Positions 42,415 through 51,203 of a DNA stretch of 64,000 nucleotides are shown here, in pieces. A program made the position numbers and the translations under genes. The stretch is from Streptomyces sp. NK08204 (GTDB lineage: Bacteria > Actinomycetota > Actinomycetes > Streptomycetales > Streptomycetaceae). The notes below the pieces were generated by a model. It searched no databases, had not been told where the DNA came from, and saw only the letters and a program-made list of their open reading frames with translations. Location: assembly GCF_020400585.1 (NCBI RefSeq), contig NZ_JAINVF010000005.1, positions 1 through 64,000 of the forward strand, in the 5' to 3' direction. The first letter of the stretch is position 1; the number at the start of each line of letters is the position of its first letter.

Positions 42415-42804
42415 ATGGGAGCCGGCACACAAGGGCAGGCCTCGAAGCGGCCGAACGGCGCCCGCGAGACCGAGATCCTCGGCCTGCTGCAACAGGCCGA
42501 GGACGCGCTGACCCCGGGCGAGGTGGCCGAACGCCTCGGCGGCGAGCTGACGTACAGCAGCGTGGTCACGATCCTGACCCGCATGCACACCAAGGGCCTG
42601 CTCGACCGCGCCCCTCGCGGCCGGGCGTACGCCTACACGCCCGTCACCGACGACGCCGGCTTCGCCGCCCGCCGCATGCGCACCGTCCTGGACGAACGCC
42701 CCGACCGCGAGGCCGTACTGGCCCGCTTCGCCGACACCCTGTCCGACGCCGACGCCGACGTGCTGCGCCAGCTGCTCGGCCCCGAACCCGGCACCGGCCG
42801 GTAG
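42415..42804 (+). CDS. BlaI/MecI-family repressor
   Basis: 129 aa. The winged helix spans about residues 15-90: ETEILGLLQQAEDALTPGEV, AERLGGELTYSSVVTILTRM and KGLLDRAPRGRAYAYTPV. The C-terminal dimerisation helices follow (VLARFADTLSDADADVLRQL). In characterised systems a membrane M56 protease triggers loss of repression; the next gene encodes such a protease. The start ATG lies after the twin operators, so it probably represses itself and uppP. No beta-lactamase gene is nearby. Confidence 0.92.
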   Translation: MGAGTQGQASKRPNGARETEILGLLQQAEDALTPGEVAERLGGELTYSSVVTILTRMHTKGLLDRAPRGRAYAYTPVTDDAGFAARRMRTVLDERPDREAVLARFADTLSDADADVLRQLLGPEPGTGR

Positions 42805-42817
42805 CGGGGGCCGCGCG

Positions 42818-43798
42818 ATGCGCATCGCCGTCTACGTGCCGCTGCTGCTCTCGCTCCTCGCCCCGTTCGGCGCCCGCCCGCTCTCCGAGCGCTGCGACCC
42901 GCGCCTGGCGACCTGGCTGCTCACCGCCTCGTCCCTGGTGCTGGGCACCGCGAGCACGATCTCCCTCGGCCTGCTGGCCGTCACCGGTCTGATCCGCATC
43001 CCCCAACTCGCCGCCCTCGGGCAGTGGTCGGCCACTTCCGCGCAGCGGGACGCCCCCGCCCAGCTCTCCGTGTCCGTGCTTGCCGGGCTGCTGCTCGGCG
43101 GCGCCGTCGTCACCGCCGCCCGGCTGCTGTGGCGTCGCGCCCGCACACTGGCCACCGCCGCGCTGGACGCCGCCTGCATGCCCGCCCGCGACGGCCTGGT
43201 CGTCATCGAGGACGACGCCCCCGACGCCTACGCGCTGCCCGGTCTACCCGGCCGGGTCGTCGTCTCCACCGGCATGCTGCACACGCTGGACGAGAGCGAG
43301 CACGACATCCTGCTCGCCCACGAGCGCGCCCATCTGACAGCCCACCACTACGCGTTCGTCGCGCTCGCCCAGCTCGGCGCCGCCGCCAACCCGCTGCTGC
43401 GCCCGCTCGCCACCGCCGTGACCTACACGATCGAGCGCTGGGCCGACGAGCGGGCCGCCACCGCCACCGGCGACCGCGCCCGGGTCGCCCGCACGGTCGG
43501 CAAGGCCGCGCTCGCCGCGCACCGCACGCCCGCCCTCGCCCGCGCCGCCGCCGCGCTCGGCATCCGGGGCGGCGGCCCCCGCAGCCGGGGCCTGCTCACC
43601 AGGCCGGGCCGACGCAACGCCCTCGCCACCGCCGGGCCGGTCCCGCGCCGGGTCGCGGCCCTGCTCGCCCCGCCGCTCGGCCGGCGCCCCGCGCTGACGG
43701 CCGTGACCGTGGCGATCTGCGCGGTGGCGACCGTGGCCACGGCGGAAGCCGCGCACGACCTCCATGAGCTGCTGCTGAACGTCGGCGCCTGGAAGTGA
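42818..43798 (+). CDS. BlaR1/M56-family membrane metalloprotease
   Basis: 326 aa. Helices lie at about 3-20, 33-56, 85-100 and 280-305. The zinc motif is HERAH (residues 168-172), with ILLAHERAHLTAHHYAFVAL, and a later Glu in IERWADERAA. Only the protease module is present; there is no C-terminal penicillin-binding sensor as in BlaR1, so the signal is not a beta-lactam bound by that domain. It starts 13 nt after blaI and forms an operon with it. Confidence 0.9.
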   Translation: MRIAVYVPLLLSLLAPFGARPLSERCDPRLATWLLTASSLVLGTASTISLGLLAVTGLIRIPQLAALGQWSATSAQRDAPAQLSVSVLAGLLLGGAVVTAARLLWRRARTLATAALDAACMPARDGLVVIEDDAPDAYALPGLPGRVVVSTGMLHTLDESEHDILLAHERAHLTAHHYAFVALAQLGAAANPLLRPLATAVTYTIERWADERAATATGDRARVARTVGKAALAAHRTPALARAAAALGIRGGGPRSRGLLTRPGRRNALATAGPVPRRVAALLAPPLGRRPALTAVTVAICAVATVATAEAAHDLHELLLNVGAWK

Positions 43799-43820
43799 GC
43801 GCGGCCCCGGTCCGGCGCCG

Positions 43821-44597
43821 TCAGCCCTGGCGCGGGTTGGGCTTCAGCACGGCGAACACGGCCTGTGCCGGGTCGGCCAGCCAGGCGATGCGCCCGACGT
43901 CGGGCACGTCCGCGGCCGGAATGACCACCGATCCGCCGTGGTCCCGTGCCGCCGCGACGACGGTGTCCACGTCGGCCACCGCGAAGTACGGCACCCAGCG
44001 CGCCTCCTCCTCCTGCCCTTCCCGGAGCGGGGCCACGCCACCGAAGGAACCCTTCTGCTGGTCGCCTTCCCCGATGCTGAGCACCTGGTACGTCATGCCG
44101 GGCGTCGACATCTGCGCGGAGCGCCAGCCGAACAGCCCGGCGTAGAAGCGGATCGCCGCCTCCGGGTCGGCGGTGTGCAGCTCCACCCACACCAGCGCGT
44201 CGTCCTCGGAGGCCTTCTCCAGACCCGTCAGGGACTGCGACACCGCGAACCGGGCGCCCTGCGGGTCGGTGAACTGGGCCAGCTTGCCCTCGCCCATGCT
44301 CATCGGCTCGACGCGCACCGTGCCACCGCCCGCGACCACGTCCCGCGCGGTGGCGTCGGCGTCGTCACTGCGGAAGTACGTCATCCAGGCCGGACGCGCC
44401 CCCCGCTCGGTCAGCCGGCCGAGGGCGGCGACGGTCTTCCCGTCCTTCTGGAAGAACCCGTAACCGCCCGCCTCGGGACCGGCGGAGACGAACCGCCACC
44501 CGAAGACGGCGCCGTAGAAGGCGGCGGCCTCCTCCGGGTCCGGGCTGCCCAGGTCGATCCAGACGGGCGAACCGGGACGGAATTCGGTGCCGAGCAT
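43821..44597 (-). CDS. VOC-family protein with two glyoxalase-like domains
   Basis: 258 aa. Two similar halves are visible: SPVWIDLGSPDPEEAAAFYG with AVFGW, and ALVWVELHTADPEAAIRFYA with GLFGW. Each half ends in a DPxGA/DPAQA pattern (TDPQGARFAV, ADPAQAVFAV). This duplicated arrangement is common in actinobacterial VOC proteins whose substrates are not known. The ATG at 44597 has AGGAGG upstream. Convergent with the M56 gene. Confidence 0.88.
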   Translation of the reverse strand: MLGTEFRPGSPVWIDLGSPDPEEAAAFYGAVFGWRFVSAGPEAGGYGFFQKDGKTVAALGRLTERGARPAWMTYFRSDDADATARDVVAGGGTVRVEPMSMGEGKLAQFTDPQGARFAVSQSLTGLEKASEDDALVWVELHTADPEAAIRFYAGLFGWRSAQMSTPGMTYQVLSIGEGDQQKGSFGGVAPLREGQEEEARWVPYFAVADVDTVVAAARDHGGSVVIPAADVPDVGRIAWLADPAQAVFAVLKPNPRQG

Positions 44598-44879
44598 GCG
44601 TTTCCTCCTGCTGATCGGACTGGGTCTCCGGCTGATCCGGGTGATCTCCGGCTGATCCGGTGGACTCTGGGCGACCCGATGCCACGTCGCCCGCCACTAT
44701 GCCGCCCGCCGGTCCCGGAATCCGGTACCCCGCCCGGCCGCCCAAGGCGTTTCACCCGGGTCGGCGGACGAAGTGAACGCACACGTGAACGCGCACGTGG
44801 ACCCCACGGTCCTTACGGAGCCGTGACGCACCGCCCGTCGCACCCCCGCCCCGGCCCGCTCCCGGCCTAGCGTGGCCCC

Positions 44880-45887
44880 ATGCGAGTGCTGGTCACCGGC
44901 GGTGCCGGGTTCATCGGGTCCCATGTCGTCGACGCGCTGCGCGCCCGCGGGCACGAACCGGTGGTCTACGACGTCCGGGACGATCCCGCCTCCGACGTGC
45001 GCGACCCGGCGGCCGTGGCCCGCGCGCTGGACGGCGTCGACGCGGTCTGCCACCAGGCGGCCATGGTGGGCCTCGGCGACGGCGTCGCCGACGCGCCCGA
45101 GTACGTCTCCCGCAATGACCTGGGCACCGCCGTCCTGCTCGCCGCGATGGCCCGGGCGGACGTACCGCGGCTCGTGCTGGCCGGGTCGATGGTGGTGTAT
45201 GGGGAGGGGCGGTACGAGTGCCCCGCGCACGGTGTCGTACGGCCCGGCCCGCGCGCCGCGGCCGACCTGGCGGCGGGCCGGTTCGAGCCGGGCTGCCCGC
45301 TGTGCGGGGCCGAGTTGGCGCCCGGCCTGGTCGGCGAGGACGCCCCGCCCGACCCGCGCAACGTGTACGCCGCCACCAAGCTCGCCCAGGAGCACCTGGC
45401 CGCCGCCTGGGCCCGGTCGACGGCCGGTACGGCGGTCTCCCTGCGCTACCACAACGTGTACGGCCCCCGGATGCCCCGCGACACCCCCTACGCCGGAGTC
45501 GCCTCCTTGTTCCGCTCGGCCCTCGAACACGGCACGCCGCCGCGCGTGTTCGAGGACGGCCGTCAGCGCCGCGATTTCGTGCACGTACGGGACGTGGCCG
45601 TGGCGAACGTACGAGCCCTGGAGGCCGGGCCGCGCCCGGGCACGCTCACGGCGTACAACACCGGCAGCGGACAGCCGCACACGGTCGGCGACCTGGCCCG
45701 CGCCCTGTCCGCCGCCCACGGCGGCCCCGACCCGGTCGTCACCGGCGAGTACCGGCTGGGCGACGTGCGGCACGTGACCGCCGACTCCGCCCGGCTGCGG
45801 GCGGAGCTGGGCTGGCGGCCGGAGGTGACCTTCGAGGAGGGGATGCGGGAGTTCGCCGTTCTCGGCACTGCCGTGCCGAAGCGGTAG
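44880..45887 (+). CDS. NAD-dependent sugar-nucleotide epimerase/dehydratase with Cys insert
   Basis: 335 aa, extended SDR. The nucleotide loop is VTGGAGFIGSHVVDAL, the active site is the Y-x-x-x-K of NVYAATKLAQEHLA, and LRYHNVYGPRM is the usual following strand. Between the catalytic Ser region (AGSMVVYGEG) and YxxxK lies an insert of ~60 residues with YECPAHG and PGCPLCGAEL, three cysteines and one histidine that could bind zinc. The message looks leaderless (TAGCGT 6 nt before the ATG). The product is probably a hexose or heptose nucleotide for envelope glycans. Ends 1 bp from the PAP2 stop. Confidence 0.88.
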   Translation: MRVLVTGGAGFIGSHVVDALRARGHEPVVYDVRDDPASDVRDPAAVARALDGVDAVCHQAAMVGLGDGVADAPEYVSRNDLGTAVLLAAMARADVPRLVLAGSMVVYGEGRYECPAHGVVRPGPRAAADLAAGRFEPGCPLCGAELAPGLVGEDAPPDPRNVYAATKLAQEHLAAAWARSTAGTAVSLRYHNVYGPRMPRDTPYAGVASLFRSALEHGTPPRVFEDGRQRRDFVHVRDVAVANVRALEAGPRPGTLTAYNTGSGQPHTVGDLARALSAAHGGPDPVVTGEYRLGDVRHVTADSARLRAELGWRPEVTFEEGMREFAVLGTAVPKR

Positions 45888-45888
45888 C

Positions 45889-46761
45889 TCAGTGCGCCCG
45901 GCTGTGGCCGTTCACCGCGAGTTCGTAGTCGCCGATCAGGTAGCCGAGGAGGCTGCCGGAGGTGAGGTCGGAGGTGACGTGCCCGGCCATGTAGAGGCGC
46001 GAGTAGAGGATCTCGTCCTGCATCCGTGTGTACTCGGCGGTCCGCTCCGGGGCGAGCGCGCTGAGGAAGGTGACGGCCGCGGCGGCGCGGGCGGCGTGCC
46101 GGGAGGGGTAGGAGTACGGGCCCTTGGCACCGGGCTTGATGTGCTTCTCGGGGCGCAGGCCCGGGTCGAGCACGAAGGGCGCGGGCTGCTTGTCCTTGGC
46201 GGCCAGCTGGTCGCTGATCGTCTTGGCCAGCTTCAGGGCCGACTTCAGCTGGGCCTTCTCGGCCGCGCCCTGCTGGGCGGGGACCAGTTCGCGCTGGTCG
46301 TGGAGGTACAGCTTCCAGATGTCCTTCTTCCCGTACAGCTCCAGCCAGGTGGCGGCCTTCTTCCCCGCGGCGGTACGGGACTTGGCCAGCTGCTGGACCT
46401 GGTGGAGTTCGGCGGCGCGCTCCTTCGCCGTGGGCGGCGCGGGGAGCCGCCGGGCGGCCCAGGCGGCGAACGCCTTGTCGTCGCGGGCGGTGCCGTGCAC
46501 GGACGTCCACCGGGCGAAGAGGGCGTCGGCCTTCTTGCGCTGAGCGGCGGCCTGTCGGCCGATCGGCGCGATCTCGGCGTCGGTGAACAGCCCCGGCGGC
46601 GGGTTCTGCTGGATCCGCTCCGTCGCCCCGGGCTTCTTCTTCGCCGCGCTCGCGACGGCGGCCGGTTCCGTCTGCGGTCGCAGCAGACCGAAGGCGGCGG
46701 CCGTGACGGCGAGCACCGCGATCACGGCGTACGGCCATCTGACGGTGCGCAGGGCGTTCAT
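45889..46761 (-). CDS. PAP2-family phosphatase, exported
   Basis: 290 aa. An N-terminal hydrophobic helix (WPYAVIAVLAVTAAAFGLL) acts as signal or anchor; the rest is outside. The phosphatase motifs are KGPYSYPSRHAARAAAAVTF (motif with P-S-R-H) and SRLYMAGHVTSDLTSGSLLG (S-R-x-Y, H-x-x-x-D). It resembles vanadium haloperoxidase-type PAP2 proteins. It follows the VTC gene by 46 nt and forms the last gene of an operon with it. A phosphate-ester or polyphosphate substrate is plausible from that context. Confidence 0.87.
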   Translation of the reverse strand: MNALRTVRWPYAVIAVLAVTAAAFGLLRPQTEPAAVASAAKKKPGATERIQQNPPPGLFTDAEIAPIGRQAAAQRKKADALFARWTSVHGTARDDKAFAAWAARRLPAPPTAKERAAELHQVQQLAKSRTAAGKKAATWLELYGKKDIWKLYLHDQRELVPAQQGAAEKAQLKSALKLAKTISDQLAAKDKQPAPFVLDPGLRPEKHIKPGAKGPYSYPSRHAARAAAAVTFLSALAPERTAEYTRMQDEILYSRLYMAGHVTSDLTSGSLLGYLIGDYELAVNGHSRAH

Positions 46762-46807
46762 GCGGCGGGAGTCCTTTCGGGATGCGGGACGTCGAGGTGC
46801 GGTACGG

Positions 46808-47671
46808 CTACGCCTCGGCGGTGAAGTGCCTGCGGGCCAGGCGGCGTACGTCGTTGTCGGGCAGGCCGGGGGTGAGCAGCGACTGGCCGAGGATGTACTT
46901 GCTCAGGGAGACGGGCCGGCCGCCCAGGCCCAGCAGCAGCCGGTCGGCGGGGGCGGGGCGGGCGCCGCCCTTGGTCTCCACGAGGACGTGACCGGGGTCG
47001 AGGGCGGCGGTGCGGCCGGCCCGGTGGCAGGTGAGGTGGCCGTCGAGGGTGACGCGGGTGCCGTGGTCGAGGTCGGCGAGGGCCACGCGGACGTAGCGGA
47101 TCTCGGCGGCGGCGGTCAGGGCGGCGGCGGTGACCGGGACGCCGCAGGCGCGCAGGACGCCGTCGACGAACTCGCCCGCCCGGTCGTCGAGCCGGCCGTA
47201 TGTGTGAGCGGGGGCCTTGAGGGCGTGTTTGACGGTGGCGCCGCGGCCGTCCTTCGTCTTCACCTCCACCCGGCACAGCCCGTCCTCCGCGTACAGGCGG
47301 GTGCGGACCTTCCAGCGGCGGCGCCGCCCCTGGACGTGGGCGCGCCAAGCCGCCAGCTCCGGGGTGTCGAAGTACGTGCTGAGGTAGCTCGTCGTACGGC
47401 GTCCCACCAGGTCGAGGACCCGGTGGCTGTCGGCGAGAGCGGCCACGAAGGCGCGGGCACGGTCGAGGGGCAGCAGGTACTTGCGGTCGGTGCGGTGCTG
47501 GAGGGCGGCGGCGTCGTCGACCTCGGCGAGCGTGGCGCCGCGCAGCGCGGACAGGCCGAGCGAGGTGGCGAGGCCGGACGCGGAGGAGGTCGCTCCGTCC
47601 GGGGCGGGCGTCGCGACGGTGGCCCCGGGGCGGGTCGCCGGGACCGCCGGGAGGGACGGCACCGGCGTCAT
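46808..47671 (-). CDS. VTC-domain (polyphosphate polymerase-like) protein
   Basis: 287 aa. The tunnel-fold motifs of the yeast Vtc4 catalytic domain are seen: HRTDRKYLLPLDRA, YLSTYFDTPELAAW, RRRWKVRTRLY, CRVEVKTKDGRGATVKH, the LDGHLTCHRAG segment and HVLVETKGG, then SLSKYILG. Basic residues and the E-x-K pairs bind phosphate and metal in that family. Cytoplasmic, no helices. Its ATG overlaps the DUF4956 stop (ATGA). Bacterial VTC-DUF4956 pairs are common, but their product is not firmly known; polyphosphate synthesis is inferred. Confidence 0.88.
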   Translation of the reverse strand: MTPVPSLPAVPATRPGATVATPAPDGATSSASGLATSLGLSALRGATLAEVDDAAALQHRTDRKYLLPLDRARAFVAALADSHRVLDLVGRRTTSYLSTYFDTPELAAWRAHVQGRRRRWKVRTRLYAEDGLCRVEVKTKDGRGATVKHALKAPAHTYGRLDDRAGEFVDGVLRACGVPVTAAALTAAAEIRYVRVALADLDHGTRVTLDGHLTCHRAGRTAALDPGHVLVETKGGARPAPADRLLLGLGGRPVSLSKYILGQSLLTPGLPDNDVRRLARRHFTAEA

Positions 47672-48345
47672 GACACGGTCACCTGCTCGCGGGTCTCCGG
47701 GTCCGCCGGCCCCGGTTCCGCGGTGGTCATCGGCTCGGCGGAGGCGCCGGCCGGGTAGCGGGCGGAGACCTTGGTGGTCTCGCGGACGTAGTCGACCTCT
47801 TCCACCGCGACCGAGAGCGGGGCCTGGCCGAAGCGCAGGGCCACGTCCTGGGCGATCACCGAGGGGTCCGGGTAGACCCGGTCCAGGGTGAGCTTCACGG
47901 TCCGGGTCGGCGGCGGGTACGAGCGGGGGTCGTCCACCAGCAGCACCGCCACCAGCACGACGAGGTCCAGGGCGATGACGAGCCAGCTGTCGCGCTGCGG
48001 CAGCCCGTTGCACAGGGCGACGACCAGCGCGACGAAGGCGTAGGCGACGTCGCGCAGCGTGAAAGCGGCACTGCGCAGCCGGACCAGCGAAAGGATGCCG
48101 AACAGGCCGAAGCCGACGCCGGCCGGGAACTTGCCCGCACTGATCGTGCTCATGGCGGCGAACAGTCCGATGTTCAGTGCGGTCAGCACCAGCGGCATCG
48201 CCGGGGCGCTGGGACGGCGCCGGTGGAGCCCGCCGACCAGGACGAGCAGGGCGACGACATCGAGGGCGCCGCGCGTGGTGAGGTCCGTGGGGCCGATGTG
48301 GGCGGTGATGCCCTTGACGGCGAGCACCGATACCGCTGTGTGCAT
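47668..48345 (-). CDS. DUF4956 membrane protein
   Basis: 225 aa. Four hydrophobic helices occur at about residues 25-40, 50-70, 95-115 and 122-135, then a cytoplasmic ~85-residue domain. The segment FPAGVGFGLFGILSLVRLRS with the basic turn is the DUF4956 core. GAAGGGAC precedes the ATG at 48345. It leads the operon and is the probable membrane partner of the VTC protein, maybe exporting its polymer. Divergent from the two-component genes at 48498. Confidence 0.87.
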   Translation of the reverse strand: MHTAVSVLAVKGITAHIGPTDLTTRGALDVVALLVLVGGLHRRRPSAPAMPLVLTALNIGLFAAMSTISAGKFPAGVGFGLFGILSLVRLRSAAFTLRDVAYAFVALVVALCNGLPQRDSWLVIALDLVVLVAVLLVDDPRSYPPPTRTVKLTLDRVYPDPSVIAQDVALRFGQAPLSVAVEEVDYVRETTKVSARYPAGASAEPMTTAEPGPADPETREQVTVS

Positions 48346-48497
48346 GGCTGTCCCTTCCGTCACGGCATCTCGACGGCGGACCGGTCGCGGTCCGCGGAGC
48401 ACCGCGACACCAAGGAAGGTAGGGATGTCACATGAACAGACCATGAAGCCTTTCGGGCGACCGGGGATGTGCACGGCCCCGCATTAACCTCTCCGGT

Positions 48498-49169
48498 ATG
48501 CACTGCCTGGTCGTCGACGACGAGACCCGCCTGACCGATCTGGTGGTCCGCTACCTCACCGAGTCCGGTCACACCGCCGAGGGCCGCTACGACGGGCCCT
48601 CCGGGCTCGCCGCCGCCCGTGACCCGCGCCTGGACGCCGTACTCCTGGACGTGATGCTGCCGGGCCTGGACGGGGTCGAGGTGTGCCGGACGCTGCGCGG
48701 TGAGGGCATCGACGTGCCCGTGATCCTGCTGACCGCCCGTGGTGCGATCAGCGAACGTGTCGCCGGGCTGGACGCCGGGGCCGACGACTACGTCGTGAAG
48801 CCGTTCGCCATGGAGGAGCTGCTGGCCCGGCTGCGGGCGATCTCCCGGCGCCGCCCCGACCCCGCCGGCCGGCTGCGGGTCGGCGATCTGGTCCTGGACC
48901 CCGAGCAGCAGCGCGCCTGGCGGGCGGGCACGGAACTGGAGCTGTCGCGACGCGAGTTCGCCGTACTGCGCGTGCTGATGGAGAACGCGGGCCGTGTGGT
49001 GTCCCGGCTCCAGTTGCTGGACGAGGTGTGGGACGGCGAGGCCGACCTGCGCAGCAACGCCATCGACGTGCACGTGTCCAAGGTGCGCGCCAAAGCGGAC
49101 CGGGCGTTCGGCCGTACGACGATCACGACCCTGCGGGGCCGCGGCTACCGCCTGGAGACGACCCCGTGA
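48498..49169 (+). CDS. OmpR-family response regulator
   Basis: 223 aa. Receiver: LVVDDETRLTDLVVRYL, phosphorylated D51 in VLLDVMLPGLDGVEV, LLTARGA and DDYVVKPFAMEELLARL. DNA-binding winged helix: LELSRREFAVLRVLMENAGR, LLDEVWDG, and NAIDVHVSKVRAK. It begins 152 bp from the divergent DUF4956 gene and overlaps the kinase gene by 4 nt. It probably controls the DUF4956-VTC-PAP2 operon. Confidence 0.93.
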   Translation: MHCLVVDDETRLTDLVVRYLTESGHTAEGRYDGPSGLAAARDPRLDAVLLDVMLPGLDGVEVCRTLRGEGIDVPVILLTARGAISERVAGLDAGADDYVVKPFAMEELLARLRAISRRRPDPAGRLRVGDLVLDPEQQRAWRAGTELELSRREFAVLRVLMENAGRVVSRLQLLDEVWDGEADLRSNAIDVHVSKVRAKADRAFGRTTITTLRGRGYRLETTP

Positions 49170-50566
49170 TCCTGCCCCGCCGGGTGCCCGCCTGGTTCGG
49201 GCGGCTGCCCGTGGTGACCCGGCTGGTGCTGGCCGTCGCCGTGACGATGTCGCTGGTGCTGGCGGGTGCGGCGGGGCTGGTGTACTGGCGGGTGCAGGCC
49301 GCGCTGGACGGGCAGCTCGACGGTGACCTGGCGACGTACCAGCGCAGTCTCGACCATGCCGTCCGCGCGGGCACCGCGCTGCCGCCCGGCCCCGACGGCA
49401 GTCTCCACCAGGTGCTCGACACGCGGGGCCGGATGCTGACGTCCAGTGCGGCCGTCGGCCACGAGGCGCTGCTCGCCCCGGCGGAGATCGCCGCCGTCGC
49501 CGACGGCGCGACCGTACGGCGGGACATAGGCGCCCTGCTGCCCATCACCCCGGACACCCTGCGGCTGCAGGCCGAGCGGGTCACCACCGCCGGGCAGCCG
49601 CGCGTCGTCGTCGTGGCCGTACGACGCGGTCATCGTGACGAGGCACTGCGCGAACTCCTCGCCCAGCTGGCCCTCGCCTCGGGCCTGACCCTGGTCGCCG
49701 CCTCCTACGTCGGCTACCGCACCGCCCGCGCGGCCCTGCGCCCGGTCGAGCGGTACCGAGTCGGGGCGGCCACGCTGGCCGACGGCGCCCAGAAGCTGCG
49801 GCTGGACGTGCCCGCCGACCGCGACGACGAGATCACCCGCCTCGGGCACACCCTGAACCGCATGCTCGGCAGGCTGGAGGCCGCCGCCGCCCGCGAGCGC
49901 CGGTTCATCGCGGACGCCAGCCACGAGCTGCGCACCCCGCTGTCCCTCCTGCGCGCCGAACTCGACGTCGCCCTGCACCGTCCGCGCGGCGCCGAGGAAC
50001 TGACCGAGACCCTGCGCTCGGTGGACGCCGAGGTGCAGCGCCTGATCGACCTCTCCGACGCGCTGCTGGATCTGGAGGAACTCGGCGGCACCGGCCACGT
50101 GACCCGGGCGCCCGTGCCGCTCGCCGATCTGGTCGCCGACGCCGTGGCCCCGCGGCTGCGCACCGCCGAGCAGGCCGGACGCACGCTGAGCGTGGACGCG
50201 GCCCGCACGACCGTGGACGTCGACGCCCGGTGGCTGCGGCCCGCCATCGGCAACCTTGTGGACAACGCCCTGCGCCATGGCAGGGGAGCGGTCCGCCTCA
50301 CCGCCGTCGTCCGGGAGGGACGCCTGACGCTGTCGGTCACGGACGAGGGCCCGGGCTTCCCGCCGGACTTCCTGCCCCGCGCCTTCGACCGCTTCGCCCG
50401 CGCCGAGACCAGCCGCACCGGCGAGGGCTCCGGGCTCGGCCTCGCCTTCGTGCACGCGGTGGCCACGGCCCACGACGGCACGGCGCACGCCACGAACACC
50501 CCGCACGGGGCGACCGTCACCCTCGACCTGCCCTGCCAGGGGCCGGCAACGACCGTCTCCCTCTGA
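49166..50566 (+). CDS. Sensor histidine kinase
   Basis: 466 aa. Helix 1 at about 18-40, an outside sensor of ~125 residues (LDGQLDGDLATYQRSLDHAV...), helix 2 at about 165-185, then a HAMP region (RTARAALRPVERYRVGAATL). The phosphorylated histidine is H253 in FIADASHELRTPLSLLRAE. The ATPase domain shows NLVDNALRHG, VTDEGPGFPPDFLPRAFDRF and GSGLGLAFVHAVATAHDG. The GTG at 49166 overlaps the regulator stop (GTGA). Confidence 0.92.
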   Translation: MILPRRVPAWFGRLPVVTRLVLAVAVTMSLVLAGAAGLVYWRVQAALDGQLDGDLATYQRSLDHAVRAGTALPPGPDGSLHQVLDTRGRMLTSSAAVGHEALLAPAEIAAVADGATVRRDIGALLPITPDTLRLQAERVTTAGQPRVVVVAVRRGHRDEALRELLAQLALASGLTLVAASYVGYRTARAALRPVERYRVGAATLADGAQKLRLDVPADRDDEITRLGHTLNRMLGRLEAAAARERRFIADASHELRTPLSLLRAELDVALHRPRGAEELTETLRSVDAEVQRLIDLSDALLDLEELGGTGHVTRAPVPLADLVADAVAPRLRTAEQAGRTLSVDAARTTVDVDARWLRPAIGNLVDNALRHGRGAVRLTAVVREGRLTLSVTDEGPGFPPDFLPRAFDRFARAETSRTGEGSGLGLAFVHAVATAHDGTAHATNTPHGATVTLDLPCQGPATTVSL

Positions 50567-50669
50567 ACAGGGCCAGGTCGGGGCACGGCCGACTCGCGGG
50601 TGCACACGAGAGGAAGCAGGCCGTGCTGTCGGACGGTTGGCAGGCCCCCCGGCGGAGCAGCGTACGGGG

Positions 50670-51122
50670 ATGGAATGGATCAGTCTCGCAAGTACGGCGC
50701 TGGGCGCGCTGGTCGGCCTGGGAGCGACGTTCGTGCTGGACCAGGCGCGGTGGCGGCGGGAGAGCGAGCAGCGCAGGAGGGACGACCGAAGAGCGGTGTA
50801 CACGTCCTTTCTGGCCGCCACCGCGGAGGCGAGCGAGATACTTTTCAACATCGCCCACGGTCACGACACCGACGCGTCGGCGACGAGCCGCGCGCAGACC
50901 GTCATCCGTGACAGCGCGGTGCTGTCACGGCGCCTGGAACTCTCCCTCGTCGCGGCACCGGCCGTCATGAGGGAGGCGAACCGTCTCGTGGACCGCCTGC
51001 GGGACTACCGCCGTGCCGTCGGCCAGGGCCCGGCCGAGGACACGCAAGCGGTGGATCAGGCACGCGTCGCGTACAACGAGCAGCGGGACCGGCTCGTCGA
51101 GGTGATGCGCGGGACGCTGTGA
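50670..51122 (+). CDS. Small single-helix membrane protein, unknown
   Basis: 150 aa. It begins MEWISLASTALGALVGLGAT, one membrane helix (about 3-22), then a basic turn (DQARWRRESEQRRRDDRRAV) and a long helical cytoplasmic domain, probably coiled coil, to the end. The start ATG at 50670 has a GGGG just before it. Proteins with this layout are frequent in Streptomyces without known function. Followed by a terminator. Confidence 0.7.
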   Translation: MEWISLASTALGALVGLGATFVLDQARWRRESEQRRRDDRRAVYTSFLAATAEASEILFNIAHGHDTDASATSRAQTVIRDSAVLSRRLELSLVAAPAVMREANRLVDRLRDYRRAVGQGPAEDTQAVDQARVAYNEQRDRLVEVMRGTL

Positions 51123-51164
51123 CCGCTCCTGCGTCGAGCGCGTCGAGCCGGACCTCGCCGCGAG

Positions 51165-51195
51165 AGGGCCCGGGTTCTACGGCCCCGGCCCTTTT
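51165..51195. terminator. Bidirectional terminator
   Basis: AGGGCC (51165-51170) pairs with GGCCCT (51187-51192), with further pairing of the inner GG/CC, and is followed by TTT. It stands between convergent genes ending at 51122 and 51204. Confidence 0.55.
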
Positions 51196-51203
51196 CCCGT
51201 CGG

